This document shows positions 42,808 to 51,295 of a stretch of 61,134 bases of DNA, piece by piece. Position 1 is the stretch's first letter. Every line of letters begins with the position of its first letter. A program made the translations under genes and the position numbers. Source of the stretch: Veillonella sp. (GTDB lineage: Bacteria > Bacillota > Negativicutes > Veillonellales > Veillonellaceae); assembly GCF_015058545.1 (NCBI RefSeq), contig NZ_SVCB01000041.1, positions 1-61,134 on the forward strand, in the 5' to 3' direction. The notes under the pieces were generated by a model, which ran no database searches, was not told where the DNA came from, and was given only the letters and a program-made list of their open reading frames with translations.

Positions 42808-45765
42808 TCACGTTGTAATGTAATCATAAATATCTTCACGAACCGGCTGATCCAAAATATAGTGGATTTCAACAGCATTTACATCACTTCCTGTATCAGA
42901 TTTCATCTTAACAGATTCTGTAACACCATTAGATTGCATAGTTCCTAAATAATAGAATTCTTTAGATCCTTCATCATCCTTATTTTTACGCACAAATAAA
43001 TCAATTACAACATTATCTTTATTGCTATTCGACAACCGAATTACATCTTGCGAAGCCACTGTTCTATTTGATTTAGATAAACCAATTAGATGTCGTTGAT
43101 GTACAAATCGGTCCTCGTAATTAATTGTATCGGCAATACCTTCTTCTTTTTCATAATTAATGAAAACCGGCATCGTATTCGTATGAGCATCATATTTATA
43201 ACCACCCATATTTTGTGCTACAACATTTTCAGGCCATTCTAATAAACGACATACGTCTTCGTAGGTATATTTAGCATATAACTGAAATGGTCTATGTTTA
43301 AATAATTGACCAAACACTTTTTTATAATTACAAATACCATACTCAATATGTTCTTTTATAATTGCCTTAAATTCCTTTTTATCTAGTGCTTTAGCAAATA
43401 TTGGCGACTTCTCAATCATGCCATTATTTTCGATAATAAACGGATGGTCTTTGTAAAGCTTAGCCGCAAAACCAGTGTAAAAATTACCGGATAACACATT
43501 AAATACGCTATCATGCAAAGACTTGGAATTATCTAAGTTATACGTTGTCTCAAGTGTATTTACAAAATCACTCCATTTAATGGCATCACTATTAACAATT
43601 GTGTTCAAGAGTAGCAATTCATGGATGCGTTTTCCCGGCATATATTTTTGCGACAAAATTTTCAAAAATGCTTCTTCATCCTCAGTTAGATTAATTGTAT
43701 AGGTATCATCATATTTCTTTAAAAATTCATGATACGATCCAAATTTATTAATAATCATGGATACATCAATACCACCGAATTTATCAAAATCATCGAGAGC
43801 CGGAATTTTGCCTAATTTATTTTTTAACTCAAAATATTTGTCTCTAAGGAACTTCGTTACACTAAGTCGAGCCGTATCAACAGCCTTATAAATTCTTTCC
43901 TTCGTAATCGCATCAAAGTGAATAGTAGAGCACCCTGGAATCTCGCTCGTACCCTCGCTTACATAACGACGCATGTTGTCCTTATTATAGGTTCGATCTC
44001 CTGACAGAGCTACCGGAATCATAAAGTTATTATTATAGTTACCAATAAAGTCCAATACTACCACATACTCTTTATTATTAGCCTTACGCAGACCACGACC
44101 TAATTGCTGCACGAAAATAATAGGTGATTCCGTTGGACGAAGCATTATAACTTGATTAATGTCCGGAATATCAACACCTTCATTAAAAATATCAACCGTC
44201 AAAATATAATCGAGGCGTTCAGACTCCGGCACATTATCATCACAAAGACGTTTAATAGCTTCTTCTCGTTCTTGCTGCGTATTAGCCCCAGACAAAGCCA
44301 ATGTACGCCAACCTTTTTTATTAAATGCCTCTGATAATTTCTCAGCCTCTTTTACAGTTGAGCAAAATATGAGGCCTTTAATTCTGTCGCCACTATGGCC
44401 ATAATATTTGGCATAGTCCATTACGTGTTCTACACGATTGTTGCTTATGAGCCGACTAAAGTCTTGCGTCTTTACACTTTCATCATCAACTTTTAAATCA
44501 GCAATACCAAAATAATGAAACGGGCATAAAAGTCTATCCTCTAATGCATGTTGTAAGCGTATTTCGTAAGCAATATTATAATCAAATAACTCATAAACAT
44601 TAAAGTTATCCGACCGTTCCGGTGTAGCGGTCATCCCTAAATATAAATACTTAGGCTTAAAATAATTCATAACCTTCTGATACGTCGCGCCACCAGTTCT
44701 ATGGGCTTCGTCGATAATGACAACATCAAAAGCATTTTTTGAAAAACTATTCAGAGTATGGTCTCTAGAAATGGTCTGTATAGTTGCGAAAATAAAGTCG
44801 CAATCTTTTATGGATGCATCAGTCGTGTTTCCCGATAAAATCCCCATAGTATGAGCTTTAGTACCGAAAACTTTTTCATACGTGTCCATTGCTTGCTTGA
44901 GGATTTGTTCGCGATGAACAATAAACAAAATTCGTTTAGGCTGTAATCTCTGTACGCCAAATGCCGAAGCATAGGTTTTACCCGTACCGGTAGCAGAAAT
45001 TAACAACGCCTTTTTCTTACCATCTTTGACTAAATTATCCAACGAATCCATAAATGCTACCTGCATTGTATTTGGTTTTAATTTAGGTACATATGATGAT
45101 AAAGTACTTTGTATAGAAGCCTGTTGTCTCTGTAATTGTAATTGCCTCTTTTTTGCCTCATATTCTTGAGTATATTCAACAATACAATCATCATACGATT
45201 GACTGGCCGGACTATTCCACATTTCCTCGAATTCGCCAACAATTGTTTGTGCATAGGCTCCTTGATTAGTCGTTACTACTTTCGTATTCCACTCTTTATT
45301 AACGGACAAAGCATACTGTGTTAAATTAGCACTGCCAATGATAATATGGTAAACTTCTTCATCAGAAAAAATGTATCCCTTCGTATGGAATCCTTCAGCA
45401 CCATCACTTTGAGTACGATAAATTTTTAATTCGATATTCGATAGCTGTGCAATCTTAGCCAACGCCTTTGGCTCGATAAAACATAAATAATCTGATGTTA
45501 AAATTTGTCCCTTAATACCCTTTTGTTCTAGATCTTTTAAAGTACCAAGCAAGCCTTCAATACCACTATCAGTAATAAAAGCCACGCTAAACTTAAAGCT
45601 GTCACAACGGTATAACTCACATTGCAATGTAGCTATTACCTTCGACTTCTCTGTCGGATTATTAAGTACTAATTGAGGTTGATACATAATGTCCGACACT
45701 TCATGTTTACTAATAAAAGCTGTTTCAATCCCCTTACGAATCCGTTCAATTTGCTCTTCAAACAT
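42808..45765 (-). CDS. PLD nuclease-SF2 helicase-DUF3427 protein (probable defence/restriction)
   Basis: 985 residues, three parts. First, an N-terminal phospholipase-D-type nuclease domain (about 30-200) with one HxK set (HTKGYIFS...GSANLT), so it would act as a dimer. Second, a superfamily-2 helicase core (about 235-620): Walker A SATGTGKTYAS, IIDEAHRTGG, MTATPERSD, motif VI QQLGRGLRKA. Third, a C-terminal DUF3427-like region (about 640-985). This combination resembles helicase-nuclease restriction factors. AAGGAG is seven bases before the ATG. Followed by the NUDIX gene and preceding the DpnII-type genes. Confidence 0.85.
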   Translation of the reverse strand: MFEEQIERIRKGIETAFISKHEVSDIMYQPQLVLNNPTEKSKVIATLQCELYRCDSFKFSVAFITDSGIEGLLGTLKDLEQKGIKGQILTSDYLCFIEPKALAKIAQLSNIELKIYRTQSDGAEGFHTKGYIFSDEEVYHIIIGSANLTQYALSVNKEWNTKVVTTNQGAYAQTIVGEFEEMWNSPASQSYDDCIVEYTQEYEAKKRQLQLQRQQASIQSTLSSYVPKLKPNTMQVAFMDSLDNLVKDGKKKALLISATGTGKTYASAFGVQRLQPKRILFIVHREQILKQAMDTYEKVFGTKAHTMGILSGNTTDASIKDCDFIFATIQTISRDHTLNSFSKNAFDVVIIDEAHRTGGATYQKVMNYFKPKYLYLGMTATPERSDNFNVYELFDYNIAYEIRLQHALEDRLLCPFHYFGIADLKVDDESVKTQDFSRLISNNRVEHVMDYAKYYGHSGDRIKGLIFCSTVKEAEKLSEAFNKKGWRTLALSGANTQQEREEAIKRLCDDNVPESERLDYILTVDIFNEGVDIPDINQVIMLRPTESPIIFVQQLGRGLRKANNKEYVVVLDFIGNYNNNFMIPVALSGDRTYNKDNMRRYVSEGTSEIPGCSTIHFDAITKERIYKAVDTARLSVTKFLRDKYFELKNKLGKIPALDDFDKFGGIDVSMIINKFGSYHEFLKKYDDTYTINLTEDEEAFLKILSQKYMPGKRIHELLLLNTIVNSDAIKWSDFVNTLETTYNLDNSKSLHDSVFNVLSGNFYTGFAAKLYKDHPFIIENNGMIEKSPIFAKALDKKEFKAIIKEHIEYGICNYKKVFGQLFKHRPFQLYAKYTYEDVCRLLEWPENVVAQNMGGYKYDAHTNTMPVFINYEKEEGIADTINYEDRFVHQRHLIGLSKSNRTVASQDVIRLSNSNKDNVVIDLFVRKNKDDEGSKEFYYLGTMQSNGVTESVKMKSDTGSDVNAVEIHYILDQPVREDIYDYITT

Positions 45766-45957
45766 GATTTAGCTCCTTAAAAAAACTCCCTCTAAGTTGA
45801 CCAATAGCTCAACTTCAATGAGACACCGATACAGCCATAAAGTCTAACAAACCGTACGTTCTAATCGACGTTAAATTGACCGAAAAGCTATTATACCTAT
45901 TAAGATAATTGTAGCAGCTTTTAAATCAAATTCATACAAATTATTTCCTATAAACGC

Positions 45958-45994
45958 AAAATAGCCCCCGCTCAAAATAAGCAAGGGCTATTCT
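45958..45994 (-). terminator. Terminator after rubredoxin
   Basis: AAATAGCCC-cc-GCT/AGC-aa-GGGCTATT hairpin followed by TTTTGCG on the minus strand, 150 bases after the rubredoxin stop. The region between holds two copies of ACTTCAATCCACAC (46019, 46047). Confidence 0.75.
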
Positions 45995-46143
45995 CTGGTA
46001 AAATATGGTTTTTACCATACTTCAATCCACACTAATCATAAGAGTAACTTCAATCCACACCACCCAAGGCAATTATCCTAACATAGCCCTAAGCGGAGAC
46101 ATCTTACCAATTAACCCGGCAAGAACAATTACAGTTTTAAAAC

Positions 46144-46281
46144 TTACATCTTTTCAAACTGAGATTTTGGCACGCCGCAAGTAGGGCATTCCCAATCATC
46201 AGGCAAATCGGCAAAAGCTACGCCTTCAGCCGCTTCATCATACACATAGCCGCAAACCGTGCAAACATATTTGTCTTTCAT
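46144..46281 (-). CDS. Rubredoxin
   Basis: 45 residues: MKDKYVCTVCGYVYDEAAEG... with Fe-binding pairs CTVCGYVYD and CPTCGVPKSQF, W30-type aromatic in LPDDWECP. A small cytosolic one-electron carrier. AAGGAGG precedes the ATG. It lies 57 bases after the flavoprotein, in one likely operon, so it may supply electrons to or take them from that enzyme or rubrerythrin. Confidence 0.95.
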   Translation of the reverse strand: MKDKYVCTVCGYVYDEAAEGVAFADLPDDWECPTCGVPKSQFEKM

Positions 46282-46338
46282 ACGTCATTCCTCCTTAGGA
46301 ATCAAAACAACAGCCACTTGGCTTATATTTTTCGGTCG

Positions 46339-47817
46339 TTACAACTCACCCATAATCTCTTTAGCAATCACATAACCTTGGGTGTAGTTGTGGCCCAAGT
46401 TAAGGCCGAATACATCCAGCGGATAATCCGTGCTGCCATAGAAATGACCGGCTAAATTGCCTGCCGCGTAAAGACCTTCAATCGGTTTATCGTCGTCATC
46501 AACGACTTGCATACGTTCATTGACTACCATACCGGAGCAAGAAACAGTGAAACGAATGTGGCGATGAATGCCGTAGAACGGTGGTTTGAGCACCGGACAT
46601 AAGTTTTCTTTGGCCACGCCGAATTCCACATCGCGTCCGTCCGCTGCCATTTCGTTATATCGTTTAACGGTCGCCAAAAAGGCCGGTACGTCTTTAATTT
46701 TTAACTTAGCGGCCAACTCTTCCAAAGTATCCGCTTTAAAAGTAGCAATAAGCCCCGGTACAACACCGGTATGCTCTACATCTTCTTCCGGCATCCATTT
46801 TTTAATGGATTCGAAATCTTCGTAGCCAAGCTCCAATCGTTTGGCCTGTTCAATGTAATTACTGTCAAAAATCTGGCAATAATGGCCTTCATCTTCCTTG
46901 CTCGTCAAGTAGCAGTTCATAAGGTCCATACCCAACGCTTCGTCGCAAAAGCGCTTACCATTCAATTTAACACGCAAATATGGCGAATCCATCATAGAAG
47001 CCAGTCCCGCATCCATATCATGAGCCATCTTAGTATGGCCCACATTTTCCATGCGGCCGCCTACCCAGGCAATCATCTTATGGCCGTCGCCGTCATATCC
47101 AAAGCGTTTACGTTTCAAATTATCCATATCCGGCATGTAATAATGCATCATTTCAGCATTATTGGCGTAGTCACCGGTAGCCAAAACAACGCCTTTCGAG
47201 CCGTTCAGCTGAATATACCCATCCGGCGATTTAGCAATAACGCCGATAACACGACCCGTTTCATCTTGCACCAGCTGTTCACCCGGTGTGCCGTAATAGA
47301 TGTCGATGCCTCGTTCTTCGGCCAATTTACAAAGTGCCTTCATGCCTTGCCCCGTATTATACGGTTTTGGCCCGAATACGCAGGTTGTAAATTCAATCTT
47401 GAAGCCATGTTTTTTCAAAAGTACCGCATGTACCGGCGTCCCCATGTCTTTAACTTGAGCACCGGCCAACTTGGCCTGTTCAATCACCCAGCTTACGGCT
47501 TCCCCTGAATGATTAGCCCACATTTCAATGAGACCACGTTTCGCCCGATGATCGGCGGACGCTTCCAATAGCGTTACTAAGCGCGCCACATCATAAGGAT
47601 CACTCTTGTCCAGTAAAACACCGGCCCCAAAGTTACCGCCTGCCATGGCGGATTTCAATTTTTGCACAATGGCAACCTTCGCCCCCAGTTCAGCTGCCTT
47701 TAACGCACAAGGCACGCCCGGCGAACCTGCACCCACTACGACGATATCGTACTGCTTAACGTCCTTGATATCCGTAATCGGCTCGGGCTTTTTAAAGAAA
47801 GCTAACTGTTCGTTCAT
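46339..47817 (-). CDS. FAD-dependent fumarate-reductase-like flavoprotein
   Basis: 492 residues. FAD dinucleotide fold YDIVVVGAGSPGVPCALKAAE near 28, second FAD motif KGVVLATGDY, and C-terminal GLYAAGNLAGHFYGSTDYPLD. It belongs to the FAD_binding_2 group (fumarate reductase flavoprotein, urocanate reductase, ketosteroid dehydrogenase), without haem or FMN domains and without a signal peptide. The start at 47817 has AGAGG eight bases upstream. Paired with rubredoxin. The substrate cannot be named. Confidence 0.85.
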   Translation of the reverse strand: MNEQLAFFKKPEPITDIKDVKQYDIVVVGAGSPGVPCALKAAELGAKVAIVQKLKSAMAGGNFGAGVLLDKSDPYDVARLVTLLEASADHRAKRGLIEMWANHSGEAVSWVIEQAKLAGAQVKDMGTPVHAVLLKKHGFKIEFTTCVFGPKPYNTGQGMKALCKLAEERGIDIYYGTPGEQLVQDETGRVIGVIAKSPDGYIQLNGSKGVVLATGDYANNAEMMHYYMPDMDNLKRKRFGYDGDGHKMIAWVGGRMENVGHTKMAHDMDAGLASMMDSPYLRVKLNGKRFCDEALGMDLMNCYLTSKEDEGHYCQIFDSNYIEQAKRLELGYEDFESIKKWMPEEDVEHTGVVPGLIATFKADTLEELAAKLKIKDVPAFLATVKRYNEMAADGRDVEFGVAKENLCPVLKPPFYGIHRHIRFTVSCSGMVVNERMQVVDDDDKPIEGLYAAGNLAGHFYGSTDYPLDVFGLNLGHNYTQGYVIAKEIMGEL

Positions 47818-48014
47818 ACACATTACCTCTTTTCAATCGAAAAAATGTAACACAAAAACAAACGTCAAATCAATCTCTACGTTTACCTCTATTGTACGCC
47901 TTATATTTACAAATATCAAATCAAGACGGACTCTCTTTTTAACATGGACCGGCAACAATCTATGCCAATGATATTTTCACGGCTAATTTATCTGTTAATT
48001 TTACTCTTTATTTA

Positions 48015-48686
48015 TTACGCTTCCTGCTCCACCGCATCATAGGCCAGGCCCGCATTCCACATAACCGGCGGTTCCCAAATCTCAAATTCGCTGTCCTGAA
48101 TCTTCGTGGCCATAATCATAGCTTTCGCCAAGACATCGGTAGGCATGGGCTTTTGGTTTTCAAATAATCCCTTGTCATTAAAGAATTTTAAAAGCCCTAC
48201 ACTGATTGTTTCGGTTACCCGATCCGTGTGTTTGCGATCCAACGCAGGTGGTCGCATAATCGTTGTTTTTGAAAAATGAAGTCCCTTCACAGCTTCTTCC
48301 AACTCGCCTTTCATACGCGTGTAGAAAAAGTGCGAATTCGGTGACGCCATCACGGTAGAGAGCAACACATAATGCGGTACTTCATTCTTTTTAGCAGCTT
48401 TAGCAAATTCCATCTGATAATAAAAATCTACTAACCACTGCTGTTCCTGACTGCCTGCGTCCTTGCGAGTCGTACCGAGACACGCAAACAACACATCGCC
48501 GGTTACGGATTTTGCCCATAATTCCGGATTGTCAAAATCTATAATATGGGTAATCAACTTTTCGTGTATAATTTCCGGATTACGCCGTACAAAAATCTCA
48601 ACGGAATCAAACATAGGATTGGCCAATACCAACTCCAATAAATCGCGCCCCGTAGCCCCAGTCGCGCCCACTATAATTGCCTTCAT
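48015..48686 (-). CDS. NAD(P)-binding protein, atypical SDR (HTATIP2/YraR-like)
   Basis: 223 residues. Rossmann motif AIIVGATGATGRDLLELV at 3-20, then FACLGTTRKDAGS and KNEVPHYVLLSTVMASPNSHFFYTRMKGELE, with the Y-x3-K pair of extended SDRs in YTRMKGE. Resembles TIP30-type proteins. Start 48686 follows GGGAGG. No partner gene; function unknown. Confidence 0.8.
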   Translation of the reverse strand: MKAIIVGATGATGRDLLELVLANPMFDSVEIFVRRNPEIIHEKLITHIIDFDNPELWAKSVTGDVLFACLGTTRKDAGSQEQQWLVDFYYQMEFAKAAKKNEVPHYVLLSTVMASPNSHFFYTRMKGELEEAVKGLHFSKTTIMRPPALDRKHTDRVTETISVGLLKFFNDKGLFENQKPMPTDVLAKAMIMATKIQDSEFEIWEPPVMWNAGLAYDAVEQEA

Positions 48687-48925
48687 AAAACCTCCCACAT
48701 AGCTTCAAAGTGAAACTATCTTATATCAACTTCATGTATCATTTACCGATTTTGATATATATACTCATTTTATATATCAATTTATATCGATATTATGCTA
48801 TAATAATTATACCGTATTTATGTTCAATAGTACATTTTATTAATCATTGAAATTTTGAATAAACGAAAGAAAAAAGGAGAATTCGCAATTATACATAACT
48901 AAATACTCTATCCGGTACAACCGGT

Positions 48926-48950
48926 AAGCCCACTTCGGTGGGCTTTTTTC
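48926..48950 (+). terminator. Orphan intrinsic terminator
   Basis: AAGCCCAC-TTCG-GTGGGCTT and TTTTTT, perfect. It is preceded by a CCGGT-aca-ACCGG mini-hairpin (48912-48924) and an AT-rich stretch with a TATAAT (48799-48804). No coding frame ends here, so a short untranslated RNA of about 140 bases is possible in the gene-free stretch 48687-49080. Confidence 0.7.
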
Positions 48951-48962
48951 ATGCAAAAAACA

Positions 48963-49030
48963 TTGACACTTCTAATATGTTCGATGTATTATATATTAGT
49001 CCCTTGATGGACTATTAACATATGGGACTA
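48963..49030 (+). promoter_or_regulatory. MarR gene promoter and operator candidate
   Basis: TTGACA (48963-48968), 18 bases, TATTAT; then TAGTCC-cttgat-GGACTA (48997-49014), with a further GGGACTA at 49024-49030. Symmetric half-sites immediately after the promoter suggest autorepression by the MarR protein. Confidence 0.5.
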
Positions 49031-49080
49031 AATTAAGAATTTAACAATCTAACAAATTTAAATGCATTTAGGAGTGCTTA

Positions 49081-49527
49081 ATGAAACAAACAATAAATGA
49101 CCAAATTACCATGTATTGCAATTTACTGCATGAATGGAGTGTGGCCTATGAAGCCTACGCCAAATCAATGGGCTTATCCAATACGGCACTCGATGTTTTG
49201 ACGACGATTTATGAAAATCCCAATTGCACACAAAAGGACATTGCCGAAAGTTGCTTTTTACCAAAACAAACGGTAAATGCCGTTGTTACGTCCTTTTTAA
49301 AAGACGGTTGGGTACAGCTTGAGGAATTGCCGTCGGATCGACGCAACAAAACAGTGAATCTGACTGACGAAGGCCTGGCTAAAGCTAAGGAAATTATGAC
49401 TAAGGTTCATAGTTGTGAAATGACAGCCATGAGCCAATTAAGCGAAACGGAACGTGAAACATTGTTGACGCTCACCAAGACGTATATTCATAAATGTAGT
49501 CAGGCCATGGCTGAAAATATCGAGTAA
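49081..49527 (+). CDS. MarR-family transcriptional regulator
   Basis: 148 residues. Winged helix at about 35-100: NCTQKDIAESCFLPKQTVNAVVTSFLKDGW, wing ELPSDRRNKTVNLTDEGLAKA. AGGAG precedes the ATG. No sensing Cys in the OhrR position. It is upstream of, and probably cotranscribed with, the metallophosphoesterase 70 bases away. Confidence 0.88.
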   Translation: MKQTINDQITMYCNLLHEWSVAYEAYAKSMGLSNTALDVLTTIYENPNCTQKDIAESCFLPKQTVNAVVTSFLKDGWVQLEELPSDRRNKTVNLTDEGLAKAKEIMTKVHSCEMTAMSQLSETERETLLTLTKTYIHKCSQAMAENIE

Positions 49528-49597
49528 ACAAATTCATAGGCGTATCAAAGCTGACTATTTTATACCTTAAGCTTATTGAAAAAAGAGAGGAATTTAT

Positions 49598-50722
49598 ATG
49601 ATGTGGTTAATACTTTTTGGCAGCCTCTTTGCCTTGGGCGGTGCCAGTTTATTATTTCTGATTTATAGTGTAGGCCGCTTGCCGTTTATAGAGGTTTTGA
49701 CAAACGGCAGTAAGATCATGACATGGCTTCTGAGCGCCCTTATTATTGTCGTGCCTACGGCCTTAATCTGGATGTCATATACCATTACCAATGCCATCAT
49801 TGTCTTGCTTCACCTGACCGTCTTCTGGAGCCTTGCCGAAATCTTGCGCATCCTGGCCATGAAGTTTGATATCGCTACCGTCTCCCGTTCGGTAAGTGCG
49901 GCAGCGGGCATTCTGATTACTGTTTTATATCTCGGCCTCGGCTGGTATCAGGCTCACCATGTAGCCCAAACCGATTACACCGTGACGACTGATAAAAAAG
50001 TGGGCAACCTTCGCATCGCCCTCATCGGCGACTCCCACTTAGGATCCACCTTCGATGCTGACGGTTTTGCCAAGCATTTGAAAACGATTGAAAAAGCTAA
50101 ACCTGATTTGCTCGTCATTGCCGGTGACTTTGTGGATGAACGAACAACTAAAGCGGAAATGATTAAAGCCACGCAAGCGCTCCAATATGTTAACACGCAG
50201 TACGGCGTATACTATGTGTTCGGCAACCACGACAAAGCCCTTTACAGACCGGGTTCACGTGACTTCACGGGCGATGATTTAGTCGCCGAGCTTGAAAAAA
50301 ACGGTGTTGTCGTACTTCAAGATGAAAGCATCTTGTTGGATGACCGTTTCTATATCGTAGGTCGCCAAGATGCGTCCGAAGAATTCGATTTTGGCGGATC
50401 TCGTGCAGCTATCGCCGATTTAATAAATCCGCTCGATCACAGTAAATATATCATCGTGCTCGACCATCAACCGCGCGATTATGCGGCGGAAGCCAAAGCC
50501 GGTGCCGATCTCGTATTATCCGGTCACACCCACGGCGGTCAGATGATTCCACTCAAGCAATTAATCAATTGGTTTAGTATCGGGCAAAACGACCGTCTTT
50601 ACGGCTTAGAACAACGTGATAATACCAACTTTGTCGTAACCTCCGGTATTTCCGACTGGGCTATCCAGTTCAAAACCGGTACTAAATCCGAGTTTGTAAT
50701 CGTGGATGTGAAAGAGCAGTAA
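49598..50722 (+). CDS. Membrane-anchored metallophosphoesterase (YkuE/YaeI-like)
   Basis: 374 residues. Three to four N-terminal membrane segments (1-125), then a calcineurin-like domain with the dimetal motifs IGDSHLG, VIAGDFVD, VFGNHDKA and SGHTHGGQ. Such proteins hydrolyse phospholipid-type pyrophosphate or phosphate esters at the membrane surface in some bacteria. AGAGG is seven bases before the ATG. Followed by a strong terminator and then tRNA-Thr. Confidence 0.88.
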   Translation: MMWLILFGSLFALGGASLLFLIYSVGRLPFIEVLTNGSKIMTWLLSALIIVVPTALIWMSYTITNAIIVLLHLTVFWSLAEILRILAMKFDIATVSRSVSAAAGILITVLYLGLGWYQAHHVAQTDYTVTTDKKVGNLRIALIGDSHLGSTFDADGFAKHLKTIEKAKPDLLVIAGDFVDERTTKAEMIKATQALQYVNTQYGVYYVFGNHDKALYRPGSRDFTGDDLVAELEKNGVVVLQDESILLDDRFYIVGRQDASEEFDFGGSRAAIADLINPLDHSKYIIVLDHQPRDYAAEAKAGADLVLSGHTHGGQMIPLKQLINWFSIGQNDRLYGLEQRDNTNFVVTSGISDWAIQFKTGTKSEFVIVDVKEQ

Positions 50723-50747
50723 AATATATAAATATAGTAAACACTAA

Positions 50748-50797
50748 AAATAGCTGCCATGAAAATGCAGGATACGCATCTTCATGACAGCTATTTA
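50748..50797 (+). terminator. Terminator after the metallophosphoesterase
   Basis: AAATAGCTG-c-CATGAA/TTCATG-a-CAGCTATTT around a 17-base loop. Confidence 0.85.
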
Positions 50798-50896
50798 TTA
50801 TTAACAACCGAAATTCATGGAGCTTAATTTTTCAACCTTTTTCTTCAACATTCTTGACGTTTTGTCAAAAATCCGCTAAAATAACTAAGTAGTCAT

Positions 50897-50972
50897 GCCG
50901 GCATAGCTCAGTTGGTAGAGCGGCTCATTCGTAATGAGTAGGTCGTAAGTTCAAGTCTTATTGTCGGCTCCA
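50897..50972 (+). tRNA. tRNA-Thr (anticodon CGT)
   Basis: 76 bases including encoded CCA. Acceptor GCCGGCA/TGTCGGC, D arm GCTC/GAGC, anticodon arm GCTCA-TTCGTAA-TGAGT, T arm GTAAG-TTCAAGT-CTTAT. Its 3' 49 bases are duplicated at 54925-54973, marking the insertion site of a mobile element. Confidence 0.95.
50924..50972. repeat. attL (tRNA-Thr side of the direct repeat)
   Basis: 49 bases from the anticodon stem to CCA. Differs from attR by A/G and T/C at the two partners of one T-stem base pair. Confidence 0.88.
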
Positions 50973-51295
50973 GTGTTTATAAGGGTTTCTAAGAGTTTTT
51001 GATTCTTAGAAGCTCTCTTTTTTTTGCAAGTGTGGTTAAAAACATTTGTACATTGTCTATTAATGTAGATTTTATAAGGGTTTGTAAGGTATAAAAAATG
51101 TGGTAAAACATGTTTTCTAAGACAAAAAGTTATAAATTGTCTGTTGTAAAATTACCACATCTGCAAAAAGTGTGGTAAAAAACATAGTGCAATTTAGGAT
51201 AAACATAGGTTTTACAAGGCTTTCAAGCGATTTCAAAATGTGGTAAAATGCAATTTCTTTGACAAATGTCTTTTTTGTCTTTTCGTATTGCTCTT
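50973..51295. other. Left end of the element with integrase arm-type sites
   Basis: TGTGGTAAAA-type sites at 51031, 51099, 51171 and 51239 in direct orientation, and TTACCACA at 51152 inverted; GTTTATAAGGGTTT just inside the tRNA end recurs just inside attR (54906). No gene. Confidence 0.6.

Noticed and set aside
46019..46060. Two copies of ACTTCAATCCACAC 28 bases apart, resembling the TTTCAATCCACGC end of type I-C CRISPR repeats
   Set aside because: Only two copies, the identical part is 14 bases, spacing is too short for repeat plus spacer, and no cas gene is in the window.
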